Of a stretch of DNA of 64,000 nucleotides, positions 28,380-37,178 are shown piece by piece. The notes beneath the pieces are model-generated. The model was given only the letters and a program-made list of their open reading frames with translations, was not told the origin of the DNA and made no database searches. Numbering within the stretch: position 1 is the first letter of the stretch; every line of letters starts with the position of its first letter. This DNA comes from Bradyrhizobium sp. ARR65 (GTDB taxonomy: Bacteria; Pseudomonadota; Alphaproteobacteria; Rhizobiales; Xanthobacteraceae): NCBI RefSeq assembly GCF_000472385.1, contig NZ_AWZU01000001.1:193-64192 (forward strand). Direction: 5' to 3'. The position numbers and the translations under genes are program-made.

Positions 28380-28781
28380 ATGACTGATTCGATCGAACGG
28401 CTCTATCAGGCGGTCCTCGCCGCCAAACATCTGGACCCCTCGAGGTCGCGCACCGCGCGGCTGTTTCAGCGCGGCCCGTCCAAGATGGCCAAGAAGGTGG
28501 CCGAGGAGGCCATCGAGGTCGCGATCGACTCCATCCATGGCGACCCGGACGCGGTGATCCGCGAAAGCGCCGATCTGCTCTATAACCTTGCCGTGCTGTG
28601 GGCGGCGGCCGGCGTCCGGCCCGCCGACGTCTGGCGGGAGATGGAACGGCGCGAAAATCTGCTTGGGATTGCCGAGAAGATGCCGAAATCGCCGCTCAAA
28701 CTACCCAAGCCGGCGTCGACCAGGGTCACAAGGCGGCCAATCGTCGCGCTGGAAGGCCGGAATCTGCGCAAGCGGCATTAG
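28380..28781 (+). CDS. HisE-like phosphoribosyl-ATP pyrophosphohydrolase
   Basis: The 133-aa product has a MazG/HisE helical core: Ser-Lys-Met-Ala-Lys-Lys-Val-Ala-Glu-Glu-Ala-Ile-Glu at 34-46 and a second acidic helix 'ESADLLYNLAVLW', which supply the Mg-binding Glu and Asp. HisE acts in histidine synthesis, removing pyrophosphate from PR-ATP. No other his gene is present and the C-terminal 30 residues are an unusual basic extension, so it may be a second paralogue with another nucleotide substrate. Confidence 0.78.
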   Translation: MTDSIERLYQAVLAAKHLDPSRSRTARLFQRGPSKMAKKVAEEAIEVAIDSIHGDPDAVIRESADLLYNLAVLWAAAGVRPADVWREMERRENLLGIAEKMPKSPLKLPKPASTRVTRRPIVALEGRNLRKRH

Positions 28782-28956
28782 ACCGCAATGAGCCGTCATC
28801 GTGCTCTAGCATTCTGATCGGACATGGTCTTTTGCGAAGACCGGCATTCACATTGCGCTGACGCGGCCCTTTCGGGTCCGCGTCATGCGCCAGTGTCACG
28901 ATCAAATTCTTCCATCTTGCCATGGACAAATTCGTCCCATGGTGGTTCATCGCGCC

Positions 28957-29538
28957 ATGCTCAGACGTATCTATGACTGGTGTATCGACGCCGCGCACAA
29001 GCCTTATGCGCTGTGGATCATGGCGAGCGTAGCATTCGCGGAAAGTTCCTTCTTTCCGGTGCCGCCGGATGTGATGCTGATCCCGATGTCGCTGGCGCGG
29101 CCGCAGCGGGCCTGGCTCTATGCGTCGGTTTGTACCGCGGCCTCGGTGCTCGGCGGCATGCTCGGCTATGCCATCGGCGCACTGCTTTACGACTCGCTCG
29201 GTCATTGGCTGATCGAGTTCTATCACCTCTCCGACAAGGTCGAAGCATTTCGCGCGTCCTACGCGGAATGGGGCGCCTTAATCATCATCGGCAAGGGGCT
29301 GACCCCGATCCCCTACAAGCTCGTGACCATCACCTCAGGCTTTGCCGGCTTCAACATCTGGCTGTTCGTGGTGTGCTCGATCATCGCCCGCGGTGGACGC
29401 TTCTTCGTCGCCGCGGTGCTGCTCAATCGCTATGGCGACTGGATCCGGGTCAGGATCGAAAAGCATCTCACTTTCTGGGTGCTGCTGGGCGCAGCGGTGC
29501 TCGTGCTCGGCTTTGTCATTGTCTATTGGCTGCTCTAA
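28957..29538 (+). CDS. YqaA/DedA-family membrane protein
   Basis: The 193-aa product has five to six hydrophobic segments, with Phe-Ala-Glu-Ser-Ser-Phe-Phe-Pro-Val-Pro-Pro-Asp near residue 25, 'GYAIGALLYDS' and the second Pro motif 'GLTPIPYKLVTITSGF' near 115. These are the VTT/SNARE-associated domain signatures shared by DedA and YqaA proteins, whose members move lipids across the inner membrane. ATG 28957 was chosen; ATG 28939 is also possible. Confidence 0.85.
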   Translation: MLRRIYDWCIDAAHKPYALWIMASVAFAESSFFPVPPDVMLIPMSLARPQRAWLYASVCTAASVLGGMLGYAIGALLYDSLGHWLIEFYHLSDKVEAFRASYAEWGALIIIGKGLTPIPYKLVTITSGFAGFNIWLFVVCSIIARGGRFFVAAVLLNRYGDWIRVRIEKHLTFWVLLGAAVLVLGFVIVYWLL

Positions 29539-29627
29539 GGGCGGCCACCGATCGCTTTGCCGGTGTGCCGGCTTTCGGTTACGGTCGGCGCAATGATTGC
29601 TGGTTCTGGCCGTTTTGGGCGCTGCAT

Positions 29628-30170
29628 TTGAGAAGCTTGGGCGCCATTGTCGTTTTGTCGATGCTGAGCATGGGCGGTCCGGCCCGTTCGCAGAACGCGC
29701 CGGCGCAGCCGAGCCTCGGCCTGCAGGAGCCGGGCCCGCCGACGATCTCTCCGCAGCCGCAGAGCGAGCCGGTGCCGCCGATGCCCAAAGAGAATCCCGG
29801 CCTGATCAACGAGATGGGCAAGCTGTTCGACAAAATCGTGCCGAAGATCAAGAGCCCCAGCGAGACCATCGATGATCTGAACGCCCGCGCCAAAGATGTC
29901 GCCAAAGGCGCAGGCGATGCGCTGTCGCGCTTCACGGGCCCCGGCTCGATGATCTCGGGTCGCATCGTCTGCCCCGTCGCGGCCAATGGAACGCCGGATT
30001 GCAAACTCGGCGCCGACAAGCTCTGCCAAAGCAAAGGCTTCAAGGAAGGCAAAAGCCTCAGCACCGATTCCGCACAAACCTGCTCGGCCAAGGTCCTGAT
30101 CCCCGGTCGCGCCCGCAAACCTGACGACTGCCGCACGGACAATTATGTGACGAGCGCGCTGTGCCAGTAG
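29628..30170 (+). CDS. exported Cys-rich protein of unknown function
   Basis: The product is about 180 aa. The frame is real: a Pro/Gln-rich segment follows a hydrophobic leader, and the C-terminal 65 residues have six cysteines (Val-Cys-Pro, Asp-Cys-Lys, Leu-Cys-Gln, Thr-Cys-Ser, Asp-Cys-Arg and Leu-Cys-Gln at the end) likely forming three disulfides. TTG 29628 gives a proper signal peptide ending Ala-Arg-Ser; ATG 29661 and GTG 29565 are alternatives. It follows the YqaA gene by 89 bp. No family is recognised. Confidence 0.65.
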   Translation: MRSLGAIVVLSMLSMGGPARSQNAPAQPSLGLQEPGPPTISPQPQSEPVPPMPKENPGLINEMGKLFDKIVPKIKSPSETIDDLNARAKDVAKGAGDALSRFTGPGSMISGRIVCPVAANGTPDCKLGADKLCQSKGFKEGKSLSTDSAQTCSAKVLIPGRARKPDDCRTDNYVTSALCQ

Positions 30171-30442
30171 GTGCTGCTCCTCGCTCGCCCGCACGAGCGT
30201 CTTCTCCTCGCCGATCCACACCGTCATCCCCGCATAATGGCTTCGCCATTTGTCGCTGGAGGCGCGAGCCACCGGGCCCGCGCGAAGTGCGGCCCGGTAC
30301 GATCTGGACAACGCGATCATGGCGGCCGCGGACCTTGCTCCGATTACCGCTCTTCGGCAGTTGCGCTGTTGGCACGATGTCTGGCATCTTTACACTGGAA
30401 AGACATCCCGTGTCCCGGAATAAGCAAAAGGATCTTTCGCGC

Positions 30443-31411
30443 ATGTCCATGCCCGCCTTGTTCAAGGGCCGCCTCTCGATTCCCGTGATCGGTTCGCCGT
30501 TGTTCATTATTTCCGTGCCCGATCTCGTGATCGCGCAGTGCAAGGCCGGCGTGGTCGGCTCGTTTCCCGCGCTGAATGCGCGGCCTGCTGCGCTGCTCGA
30601 CGAGTGGCTCGCACGCATCAAGGAGGAACTCGCGGCCTACGATCGGGCGCATCCGGACGCGCCCTCGGCGCCGTTCGCGGTCAACCAGATCGTGCACAAA
30701 TCCAACAACCGGCTCGAGCACGATCTTGCGCTCTGCGAGAAGCACAAGGTGCCGATGATCATCTCCTCGCTCGGCGCGCGCGAGGAGCTCAATCAGGCGG
30801 TGCATGGCTGGGGCGGCATCGTCTTCCACGACGTGATCAACCAGAAATTTGCCCGCAAGGCGATCGAGAAGGGCGCCGACGGGCTGATCCTGGTGGCGGC
30901 GGGCGCCGGCGGTCATGCCGGCACCATTTCGCCCTTTGCCTTTGTAGCCGAGACGCGGCAGTGGTTCGATGGGCCAATCGCGCTCTCGGGGGCGATCGCC
31001 ACTGGCAAGGCCATTCGCGCCGCGCGCATCCTCGGCGCCGACTTCGCCTATATCGGGTCGGCCTTCATCGCGACGGAGGAGGCCAATGCGGCGGATCGCT
31101 ACAAGGAGATGATCACCACCTCGGGCGCCGAAGACATCGTCTATTCCAACCTGTTCACCGGCGTGCACGGCAACTACCTGAAGCCTTCGATCGTGGCCGC
31201 CGGCATGGATCCGGAAAACCTGCCGACTTCCGACCCCTCCAAGATGAGCTTTGGCACCGATGCCTCCGGCGAGCGGGCAAAGCCAAAGGCCTGGAAGGAG
31301 ATCTGGGGATCGGGCCAAGGCGTCGGCTCGATCGGTAAGATCGTCCCCGCCGCCGAGCTGATCGCCCGCTTCAAGAAGGAATACGACGAGGCGGTCGATC
31401 CGCCACTCTAA
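30443..31411 (+). CDS. nitronate monooxygenase family protein (copy 1)
   Basis: The 322-aa FMN-dependent TIM-barrel protein has 'IGSPLFIISVPDLV' at the N-terminus, 'GADGLILVAAGAGGHAG' around 145-160 with catalytic His158, and the phosphate-binding 'GADFAYIGSAF'. Nitronate monooxygenases oxidise alkyl nitronates such as propionate-3-nitronate; some family members have other roles. ATG 30443 is favoured by AAGGA 5' of it. The frame upstream to 30161 lacks homology. A paralogue lies at 36170. Confidence 0.87.
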   Translation: MSMPALFKGRLSIPVIGSPLFIISVPDLVIAQCKAGVVGSFPALNARPAALLDEWLARIKEELAAYDRAHPDAPSAPFAVNQIVHKSNNRLEHDLALCEKHKVPMIISSLGAREELNQAVHGWGGIVFHDVINQKFARKAIEKGADGLILVAAGAGGHAGTISPFAFVAETRQWFDGPIALSGAIATGKAIRAARILGADFAYIGSAFIATEEANAADRYKEMITTSGAEDIVYSNLFTGVHGNYLKPSIVAAGMDPENLPTSDPSKMSFGTDASGERAKPKAWKEIWGSGQGVGSIGKIVPAAELIARFKKEYDEAVDPPL

Positions 31412-31463
31412 GGGTGGGTGGGCGGCCGAGCTTTTTTCACAATTCCGCCTTGTGGGATCCGCC

Positions 31464-31506
31464 GAATCTTAAACGTTCATTAACCATGACGGGTCGATTC
31501 TTAACC
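31464..31506 (+). promoter_or_regulatory. CtrA-type sites and GANTC sites before minC
   Basis: A perfect CtrA site TTAA-N7-TTAAC spans 31469-31484. A second copy at 31501-31515, TTAA-N7-CTAA, has one mismatch. GANTC methylation sites (GAATC 31464-31468, GATTC 31496-31500) abut both. The first site starts 66 bp before ATG 31535. Confidence 0.65.
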
Positions 31507-31534
31507 ATTCACTAAGGATGGCGAGTCGACAGTC

Positions 31535-32227
31535 ATGGACGCTATTGCGGAGCCCGTAACCCAGCCGGTTCGCCTGCGAGGCCGCTCCTATCTGGCATTT
31601 GTTTTCACGCCGGTCGTCCCGATCGTCGACTGGCTCGCCGAGCTCGACGCGACGTTGTCCCGCTCGCCCGGCTTCTTCGTCGGCAAGCCGGTGGTGCTGG
31701 ACCTCTCCGCCGTGGAGCTCAGCCGCTCCGCGATCGCCCATCTCATCGTCAGCCTGGAAAAGAAGAACATCCGCATTCTCGGCATCGAGGGCGTCGATCC
31801 GTCGCTGCTATCGCCGACCATGCCGCCGGTCCTGAGCGGCGGCCGCGTCTGCGAGATCGCGCAGGTCGAGCCGGAGAAGCCCGAAGTGAGGCCGCAGGTG
31901 GCCTCGCTCCTGCTCGACAGCCCGGTTCGCTCCGGCCAATCGGTGGTGTTTCCGGATGGCGACATTACCGTGCTCGGATCGGTCGGCTCGGGCGCCGAAC
32001 TCGTCGCCGGCGGTTCCATCCATGTCTACGGGACACTGCGCGGCCGCGCCATGGCGGGCGTCAACGGCAATCCTCACGCGCGCATCTTCTGCCAGAAGAT
32101 CGAGGCCGAGCTGCTGGCGATCGATGGCTACTACCAGACCGCGGAAGAATTGGACGAGGCCTTGCGCAACCGTCCCGCGCAGGCCTGGCTTGACGGCGGG
32201 GTCATGCGGATCACGCCGCTTACTTGA
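31535..32227 (+). CDS. minC: septum-site determining protein MinC
   Basis: The 230-aa FtsZ-assembly inhibitor has an N-terminal MinC_N domain (1-110) and a C-terminal right-handed beta-helix from about 128, with the family signature 'VRSGQSVVF', 'GSVGSGAELVAGGSIHVYG' and 'HARIFCQKIEAELLAI'. It acts with MinD and MinE to keep the division ring off the poles. It ends just before the minD ribosome-binding site. Candidate CtrA sites lie upstream. Confidence 0.95.
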   Translation: MDAIAEPVTQPVRLRGRSYLAFVFTPVVPIVDWLAELDATLSRSPGFFVGKPVVLDLSAVELSRSAIAHLIVSLEKKNIRILGIEGVDPSLLSPTMPPVLSGGRVCEIAQVEPEKPEVRPQVASLLLDSPVRSGQSVVFPDGDITVLGSVGSGAELVAGGSIHVYGTLRGRAMAGVNGNPHARIFCQKIEAELLAIDGYYQTAEELDEALRNRPAQAWLDGGVMRITPLT

Positions 32228-32253
32228 TGACTGACAGTAAAAGGAGGTTGGCA

Positions 32254-33069
32254 ATGGCCAAAGTGCTTGTGGTGACGTCGGGCAAGGGCGGCGTCGGAAA
32301 GACCACGTCCACGGCGGCGATCGGCGCCGCGCTTGCGCAGAGCGGGCAGAAGGTCGTCGTGGTGGATTTCGACGTCGGCCTGCGCAACCTCGACCTCGTG
32401 ATGGGGGCCGAGCGGCGGGTGGTCTTCGATCTTATCAATGTCGTGCAGGGGGTCGCAAAACTCAGCCAGGCGCTGATCCGTGACAAGCGGCTGGAGAATC
32501 TCTGGCTGCTGCCGGCTTCGCAAACGCGGGACAAGGACGCGCTCACCGATGAAGGCGTGGGACGTGTGATCGACGAACTCCGGCAAAGCTTCGACTGGGT
32601 GATCTGCGACAGCCCGGCGGGCATCGAACGCGGCGCCACCCTTGCCATGCGCTATGCGGACGAGGCGGTCATCGTCACCAATCCCGAGGTGTCGTCGGTG
32701 CGCGATTCCGATCGCATCATAGGCATGCTCGATTCCAAGACCGTCAAGGCCGAGAAGGGCGAGCGGGTGACCAAGCACATCCTGATCACCCGCTTTGATG
32801 CGGCCCGCGCCGCGCGCGGCGAAATGCTTGCCATCGAGGATGTGCTGGAAATCTTGGCCACCCCGCTGCTCGGCATCATCCCCGAGAGCCAGGATGTCTT
32901 GCGCGCGTCCAATGTCGGCTGCCCCGTTGTCCTGAACGGTCCGTCGACCAGCGCGGCGCGTGCCTACATGGATGCGACCAAGCGGCTGTTGGGCGAAACG
33001 GTCACCATGAAGGTGCCGGCCGAGCGCAAGGGTCTGATGAAGCTTCTGCTACGACGGAGGGCTGCATGA
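32254..33069 (+). CDS. minD: septum-site determining ATPase MinD
   Basis: The 271-aa ParA/MinD ATPase has the deviant Walker A 'GKGGVGKTT' at 10-18, 'DFDVGLRNLDLVMG' switch I region and Walker B-like 'WVICDSPAGIERG'. The C-terminus 'ERKGLMKLLLRRR' is the amphipathic helix that binds membrane with ATP. ATG 32254 has an excellent AAAGGAGG six bases upstream; the frame upstream to 32224 is not needed. It is followed by minE with an ATGA overlap. Confidence 0.96.
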   Translation: MAKVLVVTSGKGGVGKTTSTAAIGAALAQSGQKVVVVDFDVGLRNLDLVMGAERRVVFDLINVVQGVAKLSQALIRDKRLENLWLLPASQTRDKDALTDEGVGRVIDELRQSFDWVICDSPAGIERGATLAMRYADEAVIVTNPEVSSVRDSDRIIGMLDSKTVKAEKGERVTKHILITRFDAARAARGEMLAIEDVLEILATPLLGIIPESQDVLRASNVGCPVVLNGPSTSAARAYMDATKRLLGETVTMKVPAERKGLMKLLLRRRAA

Positions 33070-33341
33070 GCATGGGTTTCCTGCGGTTGTTTTCCAGCCG
33101 CAACTCTTCGACCGCAGCGGTGGCGCGCGAGCGGCTGCAAATCCTGCTTGCGCATGAACGCGGCCTGGTCGGTCAGCCCGATCTTTTGGTGCGCCTGCGC
33201 GAGGAAATTCTCGCGGTGGTCTCGCGGCATGTTACGCTCGATCCGGACAAGGTCGTGGTTCGGATGGAAAAAGGAAAACATGTCTCGACGCTGGAAGTGG
33301 ATATCGAACTGCCGAACGAACCGTTGCGCGCGGCGAGCTGA
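33066..33341 (+). CDS. minE: MinE topological specificity factor
   Basis: The 91-aa product has the N-terminal anti-MinCD helix (Thr-Ala-Ala-Val-Ala-Arg-Glu-Arg-Leu-Gln-Ile-Leu-Leu-Ala-His-Glu-Arg) and the C-terminal dimerisation domain with 'LVRLREEILAVVSRHV'. It stimulates MinD ATPase and drives oscillation. ATG 33066 overlaps the minD stop (ATGA); ATG 33072 is also possible. The final 15 residues are a little longer than in E. coli. Confidence 0.94.
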   Translation: MSMGFLRLFSSRNSSTAAVARERLQILLAHERGLVGQPDLLVRLREEILAVVSRHVTLDPDKVVVRMEKGKHVSTLEVDIELPNEPLRAAS

Positions 33342-33384
33342 GCTCGCGCCGGACGTGGCCAGATTTGCGATGGCGGCCTGATCG

Positions 33385-34158
33385 ATGGAAGCCATCTATC
33401 GCGTCGAGGGCAATCGCGTCCTTGTCAGTCCCCATGCCGCCGGTCCGTGGAATCCGCGCATGCAGCACGGCTCTGCGCCGGCCTCGCTCGCGGTGTGGGC
33501 GGCCGAGCGGATTGCTGCGCCCATCGAGATGCGCGTTGCACGCGTGACAATCGATTTGATGCGGCCGGTGCCGTTGTCGCCCTTGAGGCTGCAAACGGAC
33601 GTGTTGCGCGAGGGTCGCAAGATCCAGCTTTGCGCCGTGAGGCTGCTGGCGGAGGACACGCTTGTGGTGGCCGCGACCGTGCTCAAGATCAAGGTTCAGC
33701 CGCAGCCGCTGCCGGCTGAGCTTGGAGAGGAAAAGGTCGAACTCCCGGGGCCAGCCGAGTCGCCGGAAGATCCCGCAAGATTCTCCAGCAGCCCGTTCGT
33801 GACGGGCATGTCCCTGCGCGCCGCGCGCGGCCGGTTCGGCGTTCCGGGGAAGGCGGCGATCTGGTACCGCGTCGACCGACCGCTGGTCGAAGGTTTCTCG
33901 GTGTCGCAGGCCATGCGAGCGGTCGCCGCCGCCGACTTCGCCAACGGCACCTCGACCGTGCTCGATTTTCGCGAATGGACCTTTCTCAACGCCGACCTCA
34001 CTGTCAGCATGGCGCGGCAGCCGGTCGGCGAGTGGATCCTGCTCGATGGCGAATCCTGGATCGGTCGCGACGGCGCCGGTCTCGCCATGGCGCGCCTCGC
34101 TGACGAACAGGGCTATTTCGGCCGCGCCGTGCAGAGCCTGGTGATCGAGAAGCGGTAA
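33385..34158 (+). CDS. TesB-like acyl-CoA thioesterase family protein
   Basis: The 257-aa protein has two hotdog halves. The first has 'QHGSAPASLAVWAAER' and the beta strand 'VARVTIDLMRPVPL', both typical of the 4HBT_3/TesB family; the second begins around residue 150. It probably hydrolyses an acyl-CoA. ATG 33385 starts 43 bp after minE, so it may be transcribed with the min operon although its function is unrelated. Confidence 0.82.
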   Translation: MEAIYRVEGNRVLVSPHAAGPWNPRMQHGSAPASLAVWAAERIAAPIEMRVARVTIDLMRPVPLSPLRLQTDVLREGRKIQLCAVRLLAEDTLVVAATVLKIKVQPQPLPAELGEEKVELPGPAESPEDPARFSSSPFVTGMSLRAARGRFGVPGKAAIWYRVDRPLVEGFSVSQAMRAVAAADFANGTSTVLDFREWTFLNADLTVSMARQPVGEWILLDGESWIGRDGAGLAMARLADEQGYFGRAVQSLVIEKR

Positions 34159-34257
34159 GGCGGCCGTGGTTGCCCGCGCCTTGATTGTAGGGTGGGCACG
34201 CCGCGCTTTGCCCACCGCGCAACCCTGTTTGATCCGTCGTCCTTAGGTGCAAGCCAC

Positions 34258-34345
34258 CAGGTCCGCGCGAAGCGCGGCCCGAAGGATGAACGGCCCCGCC
34301 GCGAGAGCCGGGCCGTCGCCCTTCGAGGCTCGCTTCGCGAGCGTC
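34258..34345. repeat. intergenic repeat (family E, degenerate)
   Basis: The sequence between the thioesterase and ligase genes has GTCCGCGCGAAGCGCGGCC, GGATGAACGGCCCC and CTTCGAGGCTCGC, the same elements as the better-preserved copy at 40932-41040. No gene is seen in 34159-34404. Confidence 0.55.
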
Positions 34346-34404
34346 TCCAGCGACAAACGGCAAAGCCGTTTGCACGGGGGTGACGGTAACAGGATTTTAG
34401 AAAT

Positions 34405-35967
34405 CTAACCCACCATCCGCTCGCGGCCGGCCCAGAAGCTCGCGCGCAGGACTTTCTTGTCGACCTTGCCGACGCCGGTCATCGGCAATTTATCGACGAA
34501 TTCGATCCGCTTCGGCGCATGCGCCGAGCCCTTGCGCGCTTTCACCAGGCTGATCAACTCGTCCGCATTGGGACGCGTGCCCTCGCGCGGCACGACGACC
34601 GCGGTGACCGCCTCGCCCCATTTGTCATCGGGCACGCCGATCACCGCGACCATCGCGACGTCGTCATGCTGGGAGAGCACGTCCTCGACCTCGCGCGGGA
34701 AGATATTGAAGCCGCCGGAGACGATCATGTCCTTCTTGCGGTCGAGGATGTACATGTAGCCGCGCTCGTCGGCCGTGGCGATGTCGCCTGTGTGCAGCCA
34801 GCCGTTCTTCAGCGTCTCTGCCGTGGTCTCCGGCCGCTTCCAATATTCGGCCATCACATGCTGGGCGCGGACGCAGATTTCGCCCGGCTCGCCAGGCTTC
34901 ACCTCACGGTCGTCATCGTCGAGAATCCTGACATCGCACGCGGCGATCGGAAAGCCGCAGGATAGAAACAGCTCGGGCGTCTTCGGATCATGATCAGCCT
35001 TGCGCAGCACCGACACCGGATAGCATTCGGTCTGGCCATAGAGCTGCGAGAACACCGGCCCGATCCGCTGCAAAGCTTCCGATAGTCGCGACGGCGACAT
35101 CGCGGAGGCGCCATACAGCACGAGTTCGAGCGAGGAGAGCTCGGTCTTGTCAAGCGCGGGGTGATCGAGCAGCACATAGATCATGGTCGGCACGAACAGC
35201 GTAAAGTTGATCCGCTCGCGCGCGATGGTCTTGAACACGGCTTCGGGATCAAAACCCCTGAGCATATGCACGGTACCGCCGCGCATCAGCGTCGGCAGCA
35301 CTTTTGTGCCCGCGACATGGCTGATCGGAGCAACGGTCAGATAGCGCGCTGCTTCGGGGATCTCGAAATCGGCCAGGATCGCGCCGGCAAATCCGCCATA
35401 TTCGCGATGACGACGCAGCGCGCCCTTCGATTTCCCCGTCGTGCCGCCGGTGTAGTTGAGACTGGCGACATCGTCAGGGTTGGCAAGACATCGCGCGCTG
35501 GCACTGCCCGCCTGTTCGATCGCCTGCAGGAGGTCGATGCCGTAATCGGCCGGTCCCACCGTGAACACGGTCCCGATGCCGCTTGCCTTAGCGGCGAGCT
35601 CGCCGCCGCGGTCGCGGAAGGCCGCCGCATCGACCACCAGCATCTGCGCTTCAGAATCTTCGATCTGAAACAATTGGTCTTCCAGCGAGGCCAGCGGATG
35701 CAGCCATGTGATCGCGAGCCTTGCCAGTTGCGCGGCGACGCCGGCGCACCAGGTGTCGGCGCGGTTGGCGGTCAGAAACGCCACGCGCGCGCCCGGCTGC
35801 AGGCCTAGCCTTGTGAAGACGGCTTGGATGCGGCCGATCAGGTCGGTCGCGCCTTGATAGGTGATCGATCCGCCGGGCCAGCTAAAGGCATTGCGGGACG
35901 GGTAACGTGCCAACGCCCGCAACGTCTGCTCGCCGACGGTCGGAAACGCGTAGAGCGGGTTGCTCAT
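34405..35967 (-). CDS. AMP-dependent acyl-CoA ligase
   Basis: The 520-aa ligase shows the P-loop 'YTGGTTGKSKGA' (about 172), 'LYGQTECYP' (about 312), 'TGDIATAD', 'DRKKDMI' and the catalytic lysine in 'TGVGKVDKK'. It activates an unknown carboxylic acid to a CoA ester. The N-terminal Ala-Phe-Pro-Thr-Val-Gly-Glu-Gln and overall pattern place it with fatty-acyl or aromatic acid ligases. ATG 35967 follows GGGAGG. It is divergent from the second nitronate monooxygenase-like gene across about 200 bp. Confidence 0.9.
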   Translation of the reverse strand: MSNPLYAFPTVGEQTLRALARYPSRNAFSWPGGSITYQGATDLIGRIQAVFTRLGLQPGARVAFLTANRADTWCAGVAAQLARLAITWLHPLASLEDQLFQIEDSEAQMLVVDAAAFRDRGGELAAKASGIGTVFTVGPADYGIDLLQAIEQAGSASARCLANPDDVASLNYTGGTTGKSKGALRRHREYGGFAGAILADFEIPEAARYLTVAPISHVAGTKVLPTLMRGGTVHMLRGFDPEAVFKTIARERINFTLFVPTMIYVLLDHPALDKTELSSLELVLYGASAMSPSRLSEALQRIGPVFSQLYGQTECYPVSVLRKADHDPKTPELFLSCGFPIAACDVRILDDDDREVKPGEPGEICVRAQHVMAEYWKRPETTAETLKNGWLHTGDIATADERGYMYILDRKKDMIVSGGFNIFPREVEDVLSQHDDVAMVAVIGVPDDKWGEAVTAVVVPREGTRPNADELISLVKARKGSAHAPKRIEFVDKLPMTGVGKVDKKVLRASFWAGRERMVG

Positions 35968-36004
35968 CAAGAATGTCCTCCCTGCCTCTTTGGTCGTTAC
36001 CGCC

Positions 36005-36086
36005 CGTCATTCCGGGGCGCGCGTGAGCGCGAACCCGGAATCTCGAGATTCCAGGTTCGGTGCTTGCGCACCGCCCCGGAATGACG
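36005..36086. repeat. palindromic intergenic repeat (family A)
   Basis: The element starts CGTCATTCCGGGGCG and ends CGCCCCGGAATGACG with inner GAATCTCGAGATTC. It sits in the divergent promoter region, so the reading frame that crosses it upstream of 36170 should not be counted as protein. Confidence 0.85.
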
Positions 36087-36169
36087 GTGGTCGACTTTGT
36101 GCCCGGCCTTCGAACGTGCCAAACTTCGCCGCAAAAGCTAGCATTCCTGTTCAAGCCGGAAAAACAAAT

Positions 36170-37153
36170 TTGCCGCCTGCTCCGCCGCACCACGATCCGC
36201 TCTCGCGTTTTCGCGCGCGCTTAAGCCTGCCACTGATCGCCGCGCCGATGTTTCTGGTCTCAGGCGTCGAGCTGGTCGTGGCGGCCTGCCGCAACGGCGT
36301 GATCGGCGCTTTTCCTACCGTGAATTGCCGCGCGCCTGAGCAGCTCGATGCATGGCTTGGCGAGATCGAGACCCGGCTGCAGCGCCATGAGGATGCAGAC
36401 GGAAAGCCCGCCGCTCCCCTCTGCCCGAACCTGATCGTGCACCGCTCCAACGCGCGGCTGAACGACGATCTCGCCGTGCTGCTGCGATACAAGCCCGAAC
36501 TCGTCATCACCTCGGTCGGCTCGCCCGCGCCCGTGCTCAAGCCGTTGCATGATGCCGGCGCCTTGGTGTTTGCCGACGTCGCGTCCATCCGCCATGCCGA
36601 GCGCGCGTTGGAAGCCGGCGCGGACGGGCTGGTGCTGCTCTCGGCCGGCGCCGGCGGCCAGACCGGCTGGCTCAATCCGTTCGCCTTTGTGCGCGCGGTG
36701 CGAGCGTTTTTCGGCGGTCCGCTCGTGCTCGCCGGCGGCATCAGCGACGGCCACGCGCTGCGCGCCGCGCAAGCGCTGTCTTGCGATCTTGCCTATATGG
36801 GCACCCGGTTCATCGCCACGCGCGAGAGCATGGCCGATGAGCGCTACAAGGCGATGCTGGTGCAAAGCAGTGCCGACGATATTCTACTCACCAGCGCTTT
36901 TACGGGCCTGCAGACCAACATGCTGAAGCCGTCGATCGTCGCCGCGGGCCTTGATCCCGATAATCTGCCTGCGCATGGCGTGATCGAGATCGGCAGGGAT
37001 ATCGACGTTGAAAATCGCCCCAAACGCTGGCGCGATATCTGGAGCGCCGGGCACGCGACCTCGGGCGTGACAGAGGTGCTGTCGGTCGATGAGCTTGTTG
37101 CCCGGACGCTGGCTGAATATCGCACGAGCCGGTCCCAGGACTTACGCGCCTGA
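36170..37153 (+). CDS. nitronate monooxygenase-like protein (copy 2, catalytic His replaced)
   Basis: The about 327-aa protein is a clear paralogue of the one at 30443 with 'LPLIAAPMFLVSGVELV', 'EAGADGLVLLSAGAGG' and 'SCDLAYMGTRFIATRESMADERYK'. The motif that carries the catalytic histidine is Gly-Gly-Gln-Thr-Gly here (Gln164), so the usual deprotonation of nitroalkanes is unlikely. FMN-binding features look intact. The start is uncertain: TTG 36170 gives a normal N-terminus; GTG 36116 is possible. The frame further upstream crosses a repeat. Confidence 0.8.
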   Translation: MPPAPPHHDPLSRFRARLSLPLIAAPMFLVSGVELVVAACRNGVIGAFPTVNCRAPEQLDAWLGEIETRLQRHEDADGKPAAPLCPNLIVHRSNARLNDDLAVLLRYKPELVITSVGSPAPVLKPLHDAGALVFADVASIRHAERALEAGADGLVLLSAGAGGQTGWLNPFAFVRAVRAFFGGPLVLAGGISDGHALRAAQALSCDLAYMGTRFIATRESMADERYKAMLVQSSADDILLTSAFTGLQTNMLKPSIVAAGLDPDNLPAHGVIEIGRDIDVENRPKRWRDIWSAGHATSGVTEVLSVDELVARTLAEYRTSRSQDLRA

Positions 37154-37178
37154 ATTGCCGCGCCAGCTTGTTTTAACC

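Noticed and set aside
31412..31440. Possible Rho-independent terminator after the first nitronate monooxygenase
   Set aside because: A run of six T is present at 31432-31437, but the stem upstream is imperfect and G-rich; too weak to call.
35960..36169. N-terminal extension of the second nitronate monooxygenase-like protein
   Set aside because: The extension is translated from a family A repeat and does not resemble the paralogue.
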